From the NCBI GenBank assembly GCA_942159475.1, contig OW804102.1, forward strand, positions 22,138,684-22,202,683: 64,000 nucleotides of DNA. Direction: 5' to 3'. This stretch comes from Sthenelais limicola. Lineage: Eukaryota > Annelida > Polychaeta > Phyllodocida > Sigalionidae. This document shows, piece after piece, positions 1-11,267 of this stretch (position 1 is the stretch's first letter; every line of letters begins with the position of its first letter). Both the position numbers and the translations under genes were made by a program. The notes below the pieces were generated by a model that had not been told where the DNA came from, searched no databases, and was given only the letters and a program-made list of their open reading frames with translations.

Positions 1-740
1 AATGTGTGTCCAACATTTAGTGTTCCATCTCCAAGCTTGCACCAACCTTTTTGACAACTCTCTTTAATATAAACGCAACTTCTAGCTTGGGTAAAGTGGA
101 ACTGAGTGAAAGCTTTCATTGTCCATCATAAACAGATATCATCATGGCTCTATAGCATGACATGGCCCTGTATGACACATACCCTATTTAGTTGAATAGT
201 TGGTGCAGTGATGGATTTAGGTATGTGTAAATGACAAGGTGGTAATAAAACAGGTCAGGTACAGAAGCAGTATAGTACGAGGCGCCTATAATCGGAAATT
301 TATTGAACACTATTCTGTAGGAATTGAGTACCATTAATTTACAATTATGGGTCATTTTATACTAGTACCGTTTTTCTACGATCACAATGAATGAAGACAA
401 GCATAAAGATATGGACATTTATGTATCATGTCAAGGTGAAGTAATTTCGAAAAAACGAGGAGTGGGATGAGTTGCATGTTGGGTTCAAACCCGGGCACAG
501 CTACAGTTTCACCTCCTCCACCCATGCAGGTACTAGAGGTGATCTAGTCCTGGAGAAAAAATGTAAAAATAAAAAATCTAATCACCCACCGTGCCCTGAG
601 GGTAGTAACTGAATAAAACTTGGCAGAAAAAGGACTGCTTCTTCTTGTCCTCCTTTACCTATAGAACAGGCTTATCAGCTCCTAGACTGGGGTCACTACT
701 GGCACATACATAGTTTGATAAATATAATTGGAAGACAAAA
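1..740. other. AT-rich unique sequence, no supported feature
   Basis: No open frame with a recognisable domain and no clear repeat structure. A lone tRNA B-box-like string (GGTTCAAACCC at 482-492) has no matching A box, so it is not called as a SINE. Confidence 0.5.
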
Positions 741-1105
741 ATACACGTTACCAGGGAAATCTCGATTTAAGACACCGGAAATCGAGCAGTGATACAACAG
801 GTCGAAAAAACAAACATAAAGGTTACATAAAACCGAAGAGCAATAAATATTATTTGGAAGTCTAATTCCTAAGAAGACACACATTTATACACGTTACCAG
901 GAAATTCAAATCTCGATTTAAGACAGTTAAAAACTGGGAGTGATGCAACAGGTCGAAAAAAACAACCTAAAGGTTACATAAAACCGAAGAGCAATAACTA
1001 TATAATTATGGAAGTCTAATTCCTACGAAGAAACCCATTTATACACGTTATCAGGAAATGCAACAGGTCGAAAAAGGCAACATTAAAGGTTACATAAAAC
1101 CTACA
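741..1105. repeat. ~150-bp tandem repeat, about 2.4 copies
   Basis: The string ATACACGTTACCAGG recurs at 741, 887 and (as ATACACGTTATCAGG) 1041, spacings of 146 and 154 bp. Each is followed by CTCGATTTAAGACA, CAACAGGTCGAAAAA, AAAGGTTACATAAAACC and, in the first two units, GAAGTCTAATTCCTA. The third unit is internally deleted and breaks off after ACATAAAACC. Local satellite-like duplication of unknown function. Confidence 0.85.
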
Positions 1106-1721
1106 ATCAAATACAAGACTGAGTTTTATACTTCATAGAATAGCTTACCAAGCATATCTCACAAGTTTACCAAAGGAAAGGTTTCAGAATTGATATCAAA
1201 CATATCTCATAGGTATCAGCGTCAAGTGCCTGGAAACGTTTAGTAAATTCTGCTAAATTACGTTGAACATGTGTTTTGTTAATAATTCTATTCAGCTAAA
1301 GACATTGTGCAAGTACAGTATATCTCAGTCTAAGCAGATCGAAAAAATGAAAGATATTTATGTGATATGACAACATATACTATTCAAGTTAATAAAGAGA
1401 ATATTAAACATACCATAGTTTATCCCTGATAAGTCGTCGGATGAGGGGGTAAAAGGTACAGATAAAAATAAAAGCAACAAACTTTAAAATCCACCACCCG
1501 GGCAACATTAAACAGCTATCAAATTCAATTGAGTAAGAAAAAATATATATTTATATATATATACCTTTTTATACAAGTAGTCCTTGATACGACAACCTAT
1601 AAATAGCCGCAATGCATATACATACTAGATACACCACAATTTATTTTAAGGTAAGTGTGATGACTGTTACAATACCGAGGTTGGTTGACCCCTACTAACC
1701 ACTTTCTCTACCCAAGGGATG

Positions 1722-2181
1722 GGATGTGTTACAGAAAAATGATTTTTAAGTCACAACAAATGATATTTTTCGATTGTTTTCCCACCAGAACTCTTTTATG
1801 AATTATTTTCATCTTTCTTCTAATATAGCCATGACTCGGGATTCCGCACATTCAGACTAAACCATTGCTGTCTCTAACTGCTTCTGTCAGCCTAATACAA
1901 GCATAAAAATGACGATTTCTATCATTTCCAAGTTTAGTATAAAGAAAGAACTGTATACTTGAGGTTAATTCAATGGTTCTTGTTCACACTTAATTTTGCA
2001 TCCAACGTGCGACCTGCGGCCACTTGTTGGATACAAAATTAAGTGTAAACTCGAGCCATTGAATCACACTTGTAGTTCTAACCCCTTATTCAGTTCTATC
2101 TAATTATTTGATTTCCTCAAGGTTCACATAGTTGAAATGATCTTTTGCGACTTAAGACTCATTTTTCTGTGACACATCACT
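1722..2181. mobile_element. Family D MITE, interrupted by a hairpin element
   Basis: The left end (ATGTGTTACAGAAAAATGA, then TAAGTCACAA) is the inverted counterpart of the right end (TTTTGCGACTTAAGACTCA, then TCTGTGACACATCAC). The same terminal pair bounds 63078-63302, and single ends occur near 4212-4280, 39118-39180 and 47565-47640. No coding capacity. The 97-bp hairpin at 1968-2064 lies inside and is probably a later insertion. Confidence 0.6.
1968..2064. mobile_element. Foldback hairpin, ~38-bp arms
   Basis: ATTCAATGGTTCTTGTTCAC...TTAATTTTGCATCCAAC is followed by a ~19-nt GC-rich loop and then the near-complement ending GAGCCATTGAAT. Arm mismatches are few. Size and symmetry suggest a minimal foldback MITE; a structured transcript is the alternative. 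Confidence 0.65.
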
Positions 2182-2979
2182 AATGTATATACCGTATTTT
2201 GTGGATGTCTGATAAAAACCTCAGAATCCTTACCATGTAACAATTAGTAGGACACATAGTTCCATATACGTTAACTCCGGTGGTTTTGGACACAGGGGCA
2301 AGTCTTGCACTCAGAGGCTTGGGGATTTTCGCTCTCAGAGACTTGGGGATTTGTCAACAATTCTTCTGCAAAACTCTCTATTAGTTCAGTCGATTTGCCA
2401 AACAATTGTGTACTTTTTCATAAAAGCATGAGATTTGGCATAGTAGTACTTTTTGATGTGCTGATCATTTCTAGCTATAGACCCAATCTGGAATTTTGTT
2501 CCTTGGTCATGGTTCCTATGGAAACATTCTTATAAGGAACTTGGAATTTATAGTTACATCAGCCCCATTTTTGCAGGGGTAGTATGTTTGGAGGATCGAT
2601 TCCTATACAGAATTTTATGCTCTTTCATTTGGACTGGGTCCAACATCTGGGAAATGTGGGACGTGGTCACCATGGCAACCAAATCGAAAAATGGAATATT
2701 TTGGGAACGAAATGAGAAATATTCTGTTTTTATGATCATGTTGCATATCAAAACAAAGCATTCTTAAAGATTAATCGAACTATGCTCATGAATTTATTCT
2801 AAGAAAGTTCTGGTAACCATGGCAACCAAATACCCTCTGAAAAATGAGTTAATATGGGTCAGATATACTCTTTGATTTTGCTTATAAATCTTGGGTGCAA
2901 CAATGATTAGATATATTGTATGGATAGCCTAGATCCGTAGCTTTAATTTGATGTATAACAAAATCTTCATTGGTTGTCA

Positions 2980-4174
2980 TAGTTACTGAGGTTTGACTCC
3001 ACAAACATGGATTCAATATCATGTATACTACCCTTGTATTGGCCCTTGTATAGACTTCCAGGCATATATACTTTTCCTCCACACTTCCACACTTTGCCGC
3101 CCGTATTATCTTCTTTATATTTAGATACAAGTGTTGATAAAACAACGGGTAGAAAAGTATGTTCTTTCAGAATTTAAAAATATTGACAATTTATTTCGAG
3201 TAGAAATAGCATTTTTTATATTACTTAGCTGGAGCTTAATTTTCCTGCAATGTGCCTGCTACAATGTATTGTCATTTTATTGTTTGCTTATATAACTGAA
3301 ATGTTTCTCTTATATCTTCCTAATTGAAAGACTGGCCTTGATATAATCACATATTTAGGGGTAGAGAAGCATGCGCTTTCATAATTTCAGCATCTTGACA
3401 AAGCCTCAAGTAGAAAAAGCGATTTTGTATTAGTTTGCTGGAGTGTAAAATCTCTGCGATGTGTACACTAATGTGTCTGAAATTCAGGTGAAAGTGAACA
3501 TATATATATACACCTGTAGTGGGAGAGACCTCATAAAAAGTGGCGGGGCATGGTATTGGCGAAATCCAACTAGTCATTCAATTTCCGATGAACAACGGGG
3601 AAGACTTATAAATAGAGGAATTAAGCCTGTGGGAGAAGTTGAGAAGTTATAATTATTTGGCTAATAAGGAGGTAGCATTATTGTTATTGTTTTGGATGTT
3701 TATTTCATCAATTTCTGGTTGCTAGGCGACAGTTTCTTGCATAGCAACAAGGGACTATATGTTTTAAGCTGTTTCTTATCATCTTAAATCATTTACATCC
3801 AATTAATAATGATAAGAAAGTTACCCGTCAACTTGATTCCCTATCAACCAATCATATTTCCGCTAATTTGCATACAAAGGGCCCATAATGGCTGAAATGT
3901 TGAAAACAAGATTGGCACCCTGTCTAGTCTTCATCAGCACCCTCGAAAACACTCTATCAAAATAGAATGACCTTGATGGGAACAGAAAATGACTTGACAG
4001 GCACGTCTTATGGTCATACCCAAGGGTAGGCTACTTTTGGTTTGGTATACTTTTATTTGCAGACTTGCTGCCAATCGAGGATTTCTCCGAACAATAGGGA
4101 AGTCTATACAAGGGCCAATACAAGGGTAGTAGACATGATATTGAGTCCATGTTTGTGTAGTCATACCTCAGTAA
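2980..4174. repeat. Inverted repeat pair flanking a direct duplication
   Basis: 2980-3058 (minus sense) and 4100-4174 (plus sense) match closely as reverse complements: AAGTCTATACAAGGGCCAAT, ACAAGGGTAGTA, CATGTTTGTG, CCTCAGTAAC. Between them, 3140-3265 and 3355-3470 are diverged direct copies (GGTAGARAAGYATGYNCTTTC ... TAGCTGGAG). Either a ~1.2-kb transposon with eroded ends or a rearranged repeat. Small frames that cross the arms only translate the repeat and are not genes. Confidence 0.55.
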
Positions 4175-4211
4175 CAAACACCTTGGAATCGGCTTGGTCT
4201 CATCTTTTCAA

Positions 4212-4280
4212 ATATGATGATTTCTCAAAATCCATCTGTGAGACTTGTGATTTATTTTCCTCTAACACATCACATATTTG
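4212..4280 (+). mobile_element. Family D MITE terminal fragment
   Basis: TCTCAAAATCCATC, GAGACTTGTGA, TTTTCCTCTAACACATCACAT match the right end of the 63.1-63.3 kb copy. Only one end is present. Confidence 0.4.
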
Positions 4281-4539
4281 TAGTGGAAATCTATTTGTCA
4301 CTGTTGTAGAAGTCTATAACTAAGGACACTCCACAGTGCACAATAAAAGCGACTAATTATCCTCTAATGACTCAATAAGGGCTAGGTGCATACATTGGAG
4401 AGGTTTACATATGATTTACGAACATATCTAAACTGATTTTAAAATTTTACATTGAATGATTAAGACATGGGAGAGCGTTTAGTTCCTTCCCTGAATCCTG
4501 GGTCCCTCCTCTCACCTTACATAGCTAATCAACACCACC

Positions 4540-4900
4540 TCTCACTTCTCCCATCCGAGATTCCCATTGGTCAACTCACCTACCAACCACGTGATCCCTT
4601 GATTTAGCCAATCAGCAGACGTGCTCCCAGGAGAAGTGTCTGCGAGTGCTTCCTCCTGTTCGCCAGCGCCATATGATTGAAGTGGCAGAGTGAGGGACTA
4701 AATATCAACAGGAGGAGTGTAAAGGGAGAAGTAGCATCCACTAGATGCTTGGCTCTGCGCCAGATCACTTCGCATCCGGCTGAGCAGACGATTCTGTCTG
4801 CCAGACGACTTTCAGCAGAAAGCGCGGGAAACGTGTCTTGTGGACTGCTGGATGGATATCCTCGTTGAGAACAGATTAAGTTTGGTGCGATAGACCAAAT
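4540..4900 (+). promoter_or_regulatory. Candidate promoter: CCAAT boxes, E-box, GC-richer patch
   Basis: An inverted CCAAT (ATTGG, 4566-4570), an E-box CACGTG (4588-4593) and a direct CCAAT (4608-4612) lie within 50 bp, just upstream of a stretch richer in GC and CpG than the rest of the neighbourhood (about 4620-4870). A 63-codon frame (4677-4868) fills it but has no recognisable domain. No clear TATA box or splice donor was found. It could be a CpG-type promoter with a non-coding first exon, or a chance GC-rich patch. Confidence 0.35.
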
Positions 4901-6094
4901 TTACAGTCAGATACGCACGTTTGGGGTATTACTCCAACCCCAGACGACAATTGTTAACCGCCAAAAAGATTAATCCACCAAAAACCTCGATCGCGCCTTC
5001 CAACTTCCGTGATTTGAACAAAAAAGCCTCATACCTCAGCTACATTCAGTCCATAGGATTGACATTACAAATGGATCTACGGTTACCATTTATAGATATC
5101 TAAAACTTTAAAGAGAGTTTATTTCCGGTCTTAGAATGCTGTTTGCTCTTTGAAATGGGATGTACCTTTTAATCAAACTCGCTTTGATTGCCTTTAGTCG
5201 GCGGCAGTTGTCAGTGATGAAATATTGTCATGAAATCTGAGGCTGTTGTTGCTCTTTTCAACCTAATTTACTACACCCACTGTTAAACTTAACAAGTTCG
5301 GAAGACACCTTCCACAATAATATTCCACGGAGAGAGCTTTTACGCACAATATTTTTGCCTTTTCCTTCAGGGAACGGGACAATCATTTATAAACGAAGCT
5401 AAAACGGACGACTGACTTTATTGATAGAACATCGATTCGCCAGTGAATGGCCGCTGCTTGTGTTCCCTTGGCAATCACATACCTAATCTCGCCCAGACTT
5501 AGCCCTGAGAAAAAAGAAAAGCGAAGAAAATTGGACAATTTCCGCCGAAAACCACACACAAAGTGAGAAAAGCTAGCAGGAGCTTTACTGCTATCTGAAA
5601 GGGGGAATTTTCGCTTGATCCCCTGATCGTGGGTTTTCTTGATGTTATTTAAGTGAAGGTAAAGAACTAAAAAGCCTTTCACAAACAATCCTCGTCGTTT
5701 ACACACAACAGAGAAAACTACAAAGAGACACGAGCATGTATTGTATAAATACAAAGTTCTATGCCAAACAGGGAGTAGTGTGAGAATTAATGAAAGAAGG
5801 CCACTGAAGATAACATTGCTGTTGATAATATCAAGGGACTACTATTACTACCGTTTCTGCGGCGATAGTGTACATATACATGTGTTTCTTTTATCGAGAT
5901 AACAGTTTTTCGCCGGCTAGAACGAGAACCCAGAGTGTACGGTTATTTAGCCTTAGGCCAAAGAACAAACAGGTAGGTACCCTGTATTTTAGTGCCTGTT
6001 TCTTGGTTTATTTCCGATCAGGTTTGGAAATGCACTACCGGCAGCTCTACAAATTTGGTAACTTTTGCTAGATTAGGCCGAGCAAATATGAATA
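4901..6094. other. Unique sequence, no supported gene
   Basis: Contains a 123-codon minus-strand frame (5383-5754) without domain, signal peptide or splice context. I do not regard it as a gene. No repeat structure recognised. Confidence 0.45.
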
Positions 6095-6252
6095 ATTGGT
6101 ATATCTGATTATCTTTGGTATTGTGTTGATAAAAAGTGTCTCTTTCATTGTATTGTGGTAAACTGCATTTCGAACGTCACTTTTCTCTTCAATTTGGGCC
6201 ATTGAGAAGATTGGTGAAGGTGAATTGTACATTTTCCTGACAATCTCACCCA
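6095..6252 (+). mobile_element. Family 1 MITE, 3' half only
   Basis: Contains GGTAAACTGCATTTCGAAC, then AAGATTGGTGAAGGTGAATTG, TACATTTTCCTGACAATCTCACCCA, the diagnostic 3' end of Family 1. The 5' half is missing. Confidence 0.7.
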
Positions 6253-6303
6253 CTGACAGGCTACATTATGAAGCAATACATATATCATGTTGCCATCAGA
6301 ATG

Positions 6304-6380
6304 ACGGGCGGGGAAAGTGTAAGGCGGGAAAATGGCGGCGGGGAGATTGTCGGCGGGGAGAATGTTGGCGGGGGAAACAC
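6304..6380 (+). repeat. G-rich minisatellite with E2F-like cores
   Basis: Four to five ~17-19-bp units built on GGCGGGRA: GACGGGCGGGGAAAG, AAGGCGGGAAAATGG, CGGCGGGGAGATTG, CGGCGGGGAGAATG, TGGCGGGGGAAAC. GGCGGGAAA is the reverse of the E2F consensus TTTCCCGCC. The strand is G-rich in an AT-rich neighbourhood. Confidence 0.6.
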
Positions 6381-6530
6381 CGGACACCCTAATTCTACCT
6401 TATGCTCTTTTTTGATGCAACGGTTTAACGAAGTTGATTTGAAATGTTCCATTGTCTCAAGTCAATTAAATAGTTTGAACTCATCTTAATCTTTGCAGCA
6501 GATATTTCCAACCAAGGCCAATGGGGGAGT

Positions 6531-7124
6531 TGCATGTATTTGTATTTAAAGGTTTTTATTCAGCAATAGAACATTATGTAACAATTACACTATTCTCAGG
6601 ACGTGCTGACGTACTTACAAAAGGTAACAGAATGTTGTGATGGTACTAATCATATAACAGAGTCATTTTATATATATACCTTCGATCTTGATATAATTAC
6701 TATAAAGTAAAATTTGTAAGAGCCTCGCACATTAGGCATTTTTAACAACAATAACAAAATAAAAAGAATAATAAAGAATCTCTAAAATCATGTGTCACTG
6801 CGCATGTCTGTTGCAGTGCATCATGGGATGGATTCTGTACAAATCTGGCACACACATATTCAGCAAAATTTTTATCGAAAATTGCAAGAATATTTTCGCC
6901 AAAATCATAGCCTGTAAAAATTATCAATGAAAACCAAATGCATGATGGGAAAAATGGAGACTTGTGTCATGGACACATTTATGGTACATTGATATTGACA
7001 TTAGAACGTTGAAAAATAGTCCATGCTGAACATGGCATGTTTTCCATAGATTTTAGACTGTACCATTAGTCCCATAATTCCATGCGAATCAAGATTCAAA
7101 ATGGCGGCTATGCAACTCCCCTAT
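6531..7124 (-). mobile_element. Family 2 MITE, with ~240 bp of extra sequence
   Basis: The right part (6790-7124) reads, on plus, CACTGCGCATGTCTGTTGCA, ATCGAAAATTGCAAGAATAT, CATGCTGAACATGGCATG, CATAATTCCATGCGAATCAAG, then AAAATGGCGGCTATGCAACT and CCCCTA. The expected opposite end, ATGGGGGAGTTGCATGT, is at 6531-6547, so about 240 bp (ca. 6548-6785) looks inserted. That insert begins like other local sequences with TTTATTCAGCAA (near 50540). No coding capacity. Confidence 0.65.
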
Positions 7125-8181
7125 TACTTTGACAGTCACCCTACTGACAAACTTCTCCCCTCAAATATGTCCCGTTAATCAAATTTGGCTAATTAAACAT
7201 ACACATTGCACAAAGAACTGTTGAAAGGCTTGAAAGGTTGTTGTTGTTGTTGAAATATATCAAAATCACATTAGTTAATAAGAAACAATAAATTGAATAT
7301 TTTCATGCGTGGCCTCATCGTCATCACAGTTCATTCAAATATTCAAAAGCAACCATTATAATTACACAGTACAAAGTAAAGTACGTATATACTAATAATA
7401 CGTTTTTATTTTTTGTCAAAACTAAATTGTACAGAAGAATTCACATAGAAAACATCAGATAGTAACAGACACTCGTATTAATCAAATACTGTTTCTTTCT
7501 GATTAACATGATTCTAAAGATAAACATTTTGTATCACTGCACAATTCTCATACACTTGATAAGAAATGAAAAATGAATAAATAAATAAATTGCTACAACC
7601 TTTACTATCTCCTCCCTACTGGCATTGGATTATAATATTTCTATAATACCCGTCCTCTAGGCAAGGACAGTGTCTGGCACAAACTTGTCCCCACTGTTCA
7701 ATATTTCTCCGTTATCCCTCGTGGAACCAGGGAGTTAAGATGGTTAGCATGTTATGACTACGCCACAGGGGGGATAACAGCTTGGATTCTGGTTTCTGTT
7801 TCAGGCGATGTTATCTCCTTGTATTTGTAATTCTTGTAATATTGATTTTCTTATACTTTGCCCCTTTTTAATGCAGAGGGCTGATGACTAGTTTGTTTCC
7901 GATATAGCAACACAAAAGGTGATATAAGTTATTAAGAATATTTAGAGATTACTTCATTATGTGGTCATTGGAAGGGCACGGGCACGGTTCTCTTCGATAC
8001 CCAATGGTTTGTATGTACGAACACGGCGCAAATAATTTCTGTTTTTAAATTGTCTGCTGATGTTACATCGACAGTACATGTATTTGTTGTTTTTACTTTC
8101 GAGGGAGAAGCCTCGAAAAGAATTGATTTGACGAATGCCAATCATTGATTAAATCTCGATCAGATGTGAGACAATTCAGTG
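7125..8181. other. Unique AT-rich sequence, no supported feature
   Basis: No domain-bearing frame. A tRNA A-box-like string near 7741-7752 (TGGTTAGCATGT) lacks a convincing B box downstream. Confidence 0.45.
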
Positions 8182-8265
8182 TTATATCAGATGTTAAATC
8201 AGATGATATCAGATCGCATGTTTTTGTGATATATCAGATGTGAAATCAGATGCTATCAGATCGCA
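8182..8265 (+). repeat. Two-copy tandem repeat of ATCAGATGT units
   Basis: ATATCAGATGTTAAATCAG...ATCAGATCGCATG is repeated at once as ATATCAGATGTGAAATCAG...ATCAGATCGCATC. Short low-copy tandem duplication. Confidence 0.7.
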
Positions 8266-8489
8266 TCTCCACCTGCTCCACCCTTCCCCACTCATATAAT
8301 GCCCTTTTCTTACCTCTTACATAACTTGGGATAGTCCATTACAGTTGGACTGGTCAATCCTAACATGGGTGAGTCCAAATGTGGTAAATACAGTTTTAAG
8401 GGTATGGAGGGCTATGGAAACTCAGAAATAGTTGCTTTATACATTCCTTGAAACCTTTATAATCAACCATATTACTTCAGGCTCAAGTA

Positions 8490-8685
8490 CTCTAAAACCC
8501 CTTCAATTCAAGGGAAAAGTTAAACTAATCTAACCAAGACATACCATTCCATGTTCAAACTCCTCATATTCCTTCATTCCAAGGGAAACTAAAAGCTTAA
8601 ACTAATCTCTAATCTCAACAGGCCCAAACCCCATATATCCCTTCATTCCAAGGGAAATAAAAACTAAAATTAACCTAATTTCACC
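8490..8685 (+). repeat. Three-copy ~70-bp tandem repeat
   Basis: CCTTCAATTCAAGGGAAA, CCTTCATTCCAAGGGAAA and CCTTCATTCCAAGGGAAAT recur at ~70-bp spacing, each followed by AAACTAA-type sequence and CTAATCT or CCTAATTT. Confidence 0.6.
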
Positions 8686-8840
8686 TCCCTATGCTCTTCA
8701 CATGATCTGCCTTCAATAATCTCAACCCCTCATTTCTTTTTCCCTCATTCCCCTCCCTCTTCCCCCTCCCTCCCTCACCCCATCCTCTCTTCTTCTCTTT
8801 TCTCTCTCTTTTCTCTCCTCTCCCCTCTAAATACTCTTAC

Positions 8841-9480
8841 TTGGGAGAGAGGGAGAGAGGGAGAGAGGGAGAGAGGGAGAGAGGAAGAGAGGAAGTGAGG
8901 AAGAGAGGAAGAGAGGAAGAGAGGGAGAGAGGGAGAGAGGGAGAGAGGGAGAGAGGGAGAGAGGAAGAGAGGGAGAGAGGAAGAGAGGAAGAGAGGAAGA
9001 GAGGAAGAGAGGAAGAGAGGGAGAGAGGAAGAGAGGGAGGGAAGGAGAGAGGGAGAGAGGAAGAGAGGAAGAGAGGAAGAGAGGAAGAGAAGAAGAGAGG
9101 AAGAGAGGAAGAGAGGAAGAGAGGGAGGGAAGGAGAGAGGGAGAGAGGGAGGGAAGGAGAGGGGGAGAGAGAGGGAGAGAAGAGAGGGACAAAGGGAGAG
9201 AGGGAGAGAGGGAGAGAGGGAGAGAGGGAGAGAGGGAGAGAGGAAGAGAGGAAGAGAGGAAGAGAGGATTAGAGGGAGAGAGGGAGAGAGGAAGAGAGGA
9301 AGAGAGGGAGAGAGGGAGAGAGGGAGAGAGGGAGAGAAGGAGAGAGGGAGAGCGGGAGAGAGGGAGAGAGGAAGGGAGTGAGAGAGGAAGAGAGGAAGAG
9401 AGCGATAGAGTGAGAGGGGAGACGGGGAGAGAGGCAGGGAGGAAGAAAGGGAGAGGGAGAAAACGAGAACGAGGGTGATA
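8841..9480 (+). repeat. Long polypurine minisatellite (GGGAGAGA / GGAAGAGA)
   Basis: About 640 bp, almost entirely purine on plus, built from 8-bp units alternating GGGAGAGA and GGAAGAGA with rare variants (GGGAGGGAAGGAGA). Frames through it are low-complexity Ser/Leu/Pro or Arg/Glu/Gly and are not genes. The strand bias makes it a candidate for triplex (H-DNA) formation. A shorter diverged purine skirt runs to about 9610. Confidence 0.95.
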
Positions 9481-9610
9481 GAATGAGAGGAAAGGAGAGA
9501 GGGATAGAGAGATACAACTGGAATGAGGATGTTAGAGAAGAGGAAGGAGATAGGGAGATAGGGAGAGAGAGAGATACCTGGAAAGGGGATGATAGAGAGG
9601 GGGAAGAAAA

Positions 9611-10028
9611 GCAAAAGCTACTGTCTGTAGGTGTCTATTTGAGAGAGAATACGCAAGAATACGAAATGACTTGGAATTCAGGTGTTTGTTAAAATACATG
9701 CCTTTTGAGAGCAGGTTTTATGGAGGAAAGCGTATCGATCTCTAAGCATTTTAATACCATATTGAGACTGAACCTTTGTTTTCTTCATTAAGGCAAATCA
9801 TACTTACAAAAACTTCGCATTAGAAACGTACCTCTAAATAGATGTGTTATAGTAGTTTAAAAATATTTTAATTTCTAGCTAAACTGTTACAATTCTTGCT
9901 ACTTAATTTGCGAATGATTGCTCTTACCCTAGATAACCTCTGAATACCAATTTCCTTCCATCAGCAAATCAGAAAATATCATCAATTGACTTCTCGATCT
10001 AGTATTTGAACCCAGTTAAGAAGAACAT
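9611..10028. other. Unique sequence, no supported feature
   Basis: AT-rich, with no recognisable frames or repeats. Confidence 0.5.
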
Positions 10029-10263
10029 GGGACAGATTTTCAGAAAATGTACAATTCACCTTCACCAATCCTCTCAAATGACTCACATTTAAGACAAAAA
10101 TGAGCTTAAAATTGCAGTTTAACATAACATAACTGATACTAGAAATCAATGCGATACCAAAAATACTCTGATATACCCAGTATTCACCATGTTTCTGTCC
10201 AATTTAGTAGAATTTACTAAATGCGTAGAGCTGCCAATTGTACATTTTCTGAAAATCTGACCC
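10029..10263 (-). mobile_element. Family 1 MITE, complete
   Basis: Starts GGACAGATTTTCAGAAAATG, then TACAATTCACCTTCACCAAT; ends CTGCCAATTGTACATTTTC, then TGAAAATCTGACCC. The ~28-bp terminal inverted repeats include GGGTCAGATTTTCAGAAAAT. Length ~235 bp, non-coding; mobilisation would need a transposase in trans. Confidence 0.85.
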
Positions 10264-10844
10264 GCATGTTCCGACTGGGTCATTAACTTCTAGTACTGCC
10301 AAATCAGCTCGATTTTCTGTTAGTAGGAATTTGAGTAGTCACGGCATAAATTGTCTTCATTGGCTCCCGTTAAAAGCCGTCTGTCTTGTTACATCCATTT
10401 TCTAATAACCGGAAGTCATCATTTACTTCAAGCACGTGGCGTACTTAGACTTGAAACTGTTTAATACCTCGTTACCAAACTCCAAACGTCTTTGCTTTTG
10501 TGTTTGAATTCATCGCGTGTTCGATAAAACCATTGCATTGTTCAGGTTTGAAAGTGAAAAGGGCATGAGATCACATTGAGAGTACAATAAGATCGGCTGG
10601 GTTTCGCGCCGAATGGACAAACTTTCTGTGTGTATAGAATTGGTTATTCTCATGATTTTCTTTGGTTAAAATGGGAACCATTGTGATTTGTCATTGGAAC
10701 GAGTACAACGGTTGAACAGATCACGGAGAATCGTGTAGTAAAAAAGGTAATTATTTTAAGGTTGAATCCATTTAATTCATTCTTTTGCCTACACTTTTTG
10801 TGTCTGTATTTCCCATATACATATATGAGTTAAGACGATTCAGT

Positions 10845-10940
10845 TTAGGTCTGACATACAAATATTTAACAACATTCTTATCGAAAATTGCAAGATTGTT
10901 TCCATCAATATGATAGCCTGCATGAATGATCTTTAACAAG
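10845..10940 (-). mobile_element. Family 2 MITE fragment
   Basis: ATTCTTATCGAAAATTGCAA, ATCAATATGATAGCCTGCAT match the interior of the 6.8-7.1 kb copy (ATCGAAAATTGCAAGAATAT, AAATCATAGCCTGTAAAAAT). Both ends are missing. Confidence 0.5.
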
Positions 10941-11113
10941 AAAGTTTGGCTGTGACCAAGGAAACAACAGTTTCCCCCGAATCCCCTTAACAAATAAAGA
11001 CCCCTCCCCTTCTCCAATCGACCCAACGATTCTGTGAAGTAACCACGCTTTTTCCCTGACTTAGCGCAGGAAACGCGGAGTCAAGGACTCAAAAGTACAA
11101 CGCGCTTTACTAA

Positions 11114-11240
11114 TAGTGGAACTCCACTATAGGTAAAAAAAACGGCGCCAACAGGCAAAAACGGCTGCGACGAATTTTTTGCGACGAATATCTAATTTTG
11201 CCTGTTGGCGCCGTTTTTTACCTATAGTGGAGTTCCGCTA
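11114..11240. mobile_element. TA-type MITE, copy 1 (127 bp)
   Basis: Starts TAGTGGAACTCCACTATAGG, then TAAAAAA and ACGGCGCCAACAGGCAAAA; ends with the complement, TTTTGCCTGTTGGCGCCGT...CCTATAGTGGAGTTCCGCTA. The arms are ~45 bp and nearly perfect, bounded by TA. This end architecture is typical of Tc1/mariner-type MITEs. Confidence 0.85.
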
Positions 11241-11267
11241 AAACGCTGTATAAATAAGAAGTCATTA

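Noticed and set aside
482..492. tRNA B-box-like GGTTCAAACCC
   Set aside because: No A box at the right distance and no pairing acceptor ends.
5383..5754. 123-codon minus-strand frame
   Set aside because: No recognised domain, no splice or promoter context; length within chance for the amount of sequence searched.
7740..7795. A-box-like TGGTTAGCATGT
   Set aside because: No B box downstream; isolated match.
8775..9614. 279-codon minus-strand frame, the longest in the window
   Set aside because: Translates the GGGAGAGA purine tract; Ser/Leu/Pro low complexity with matching open frames on both strands.
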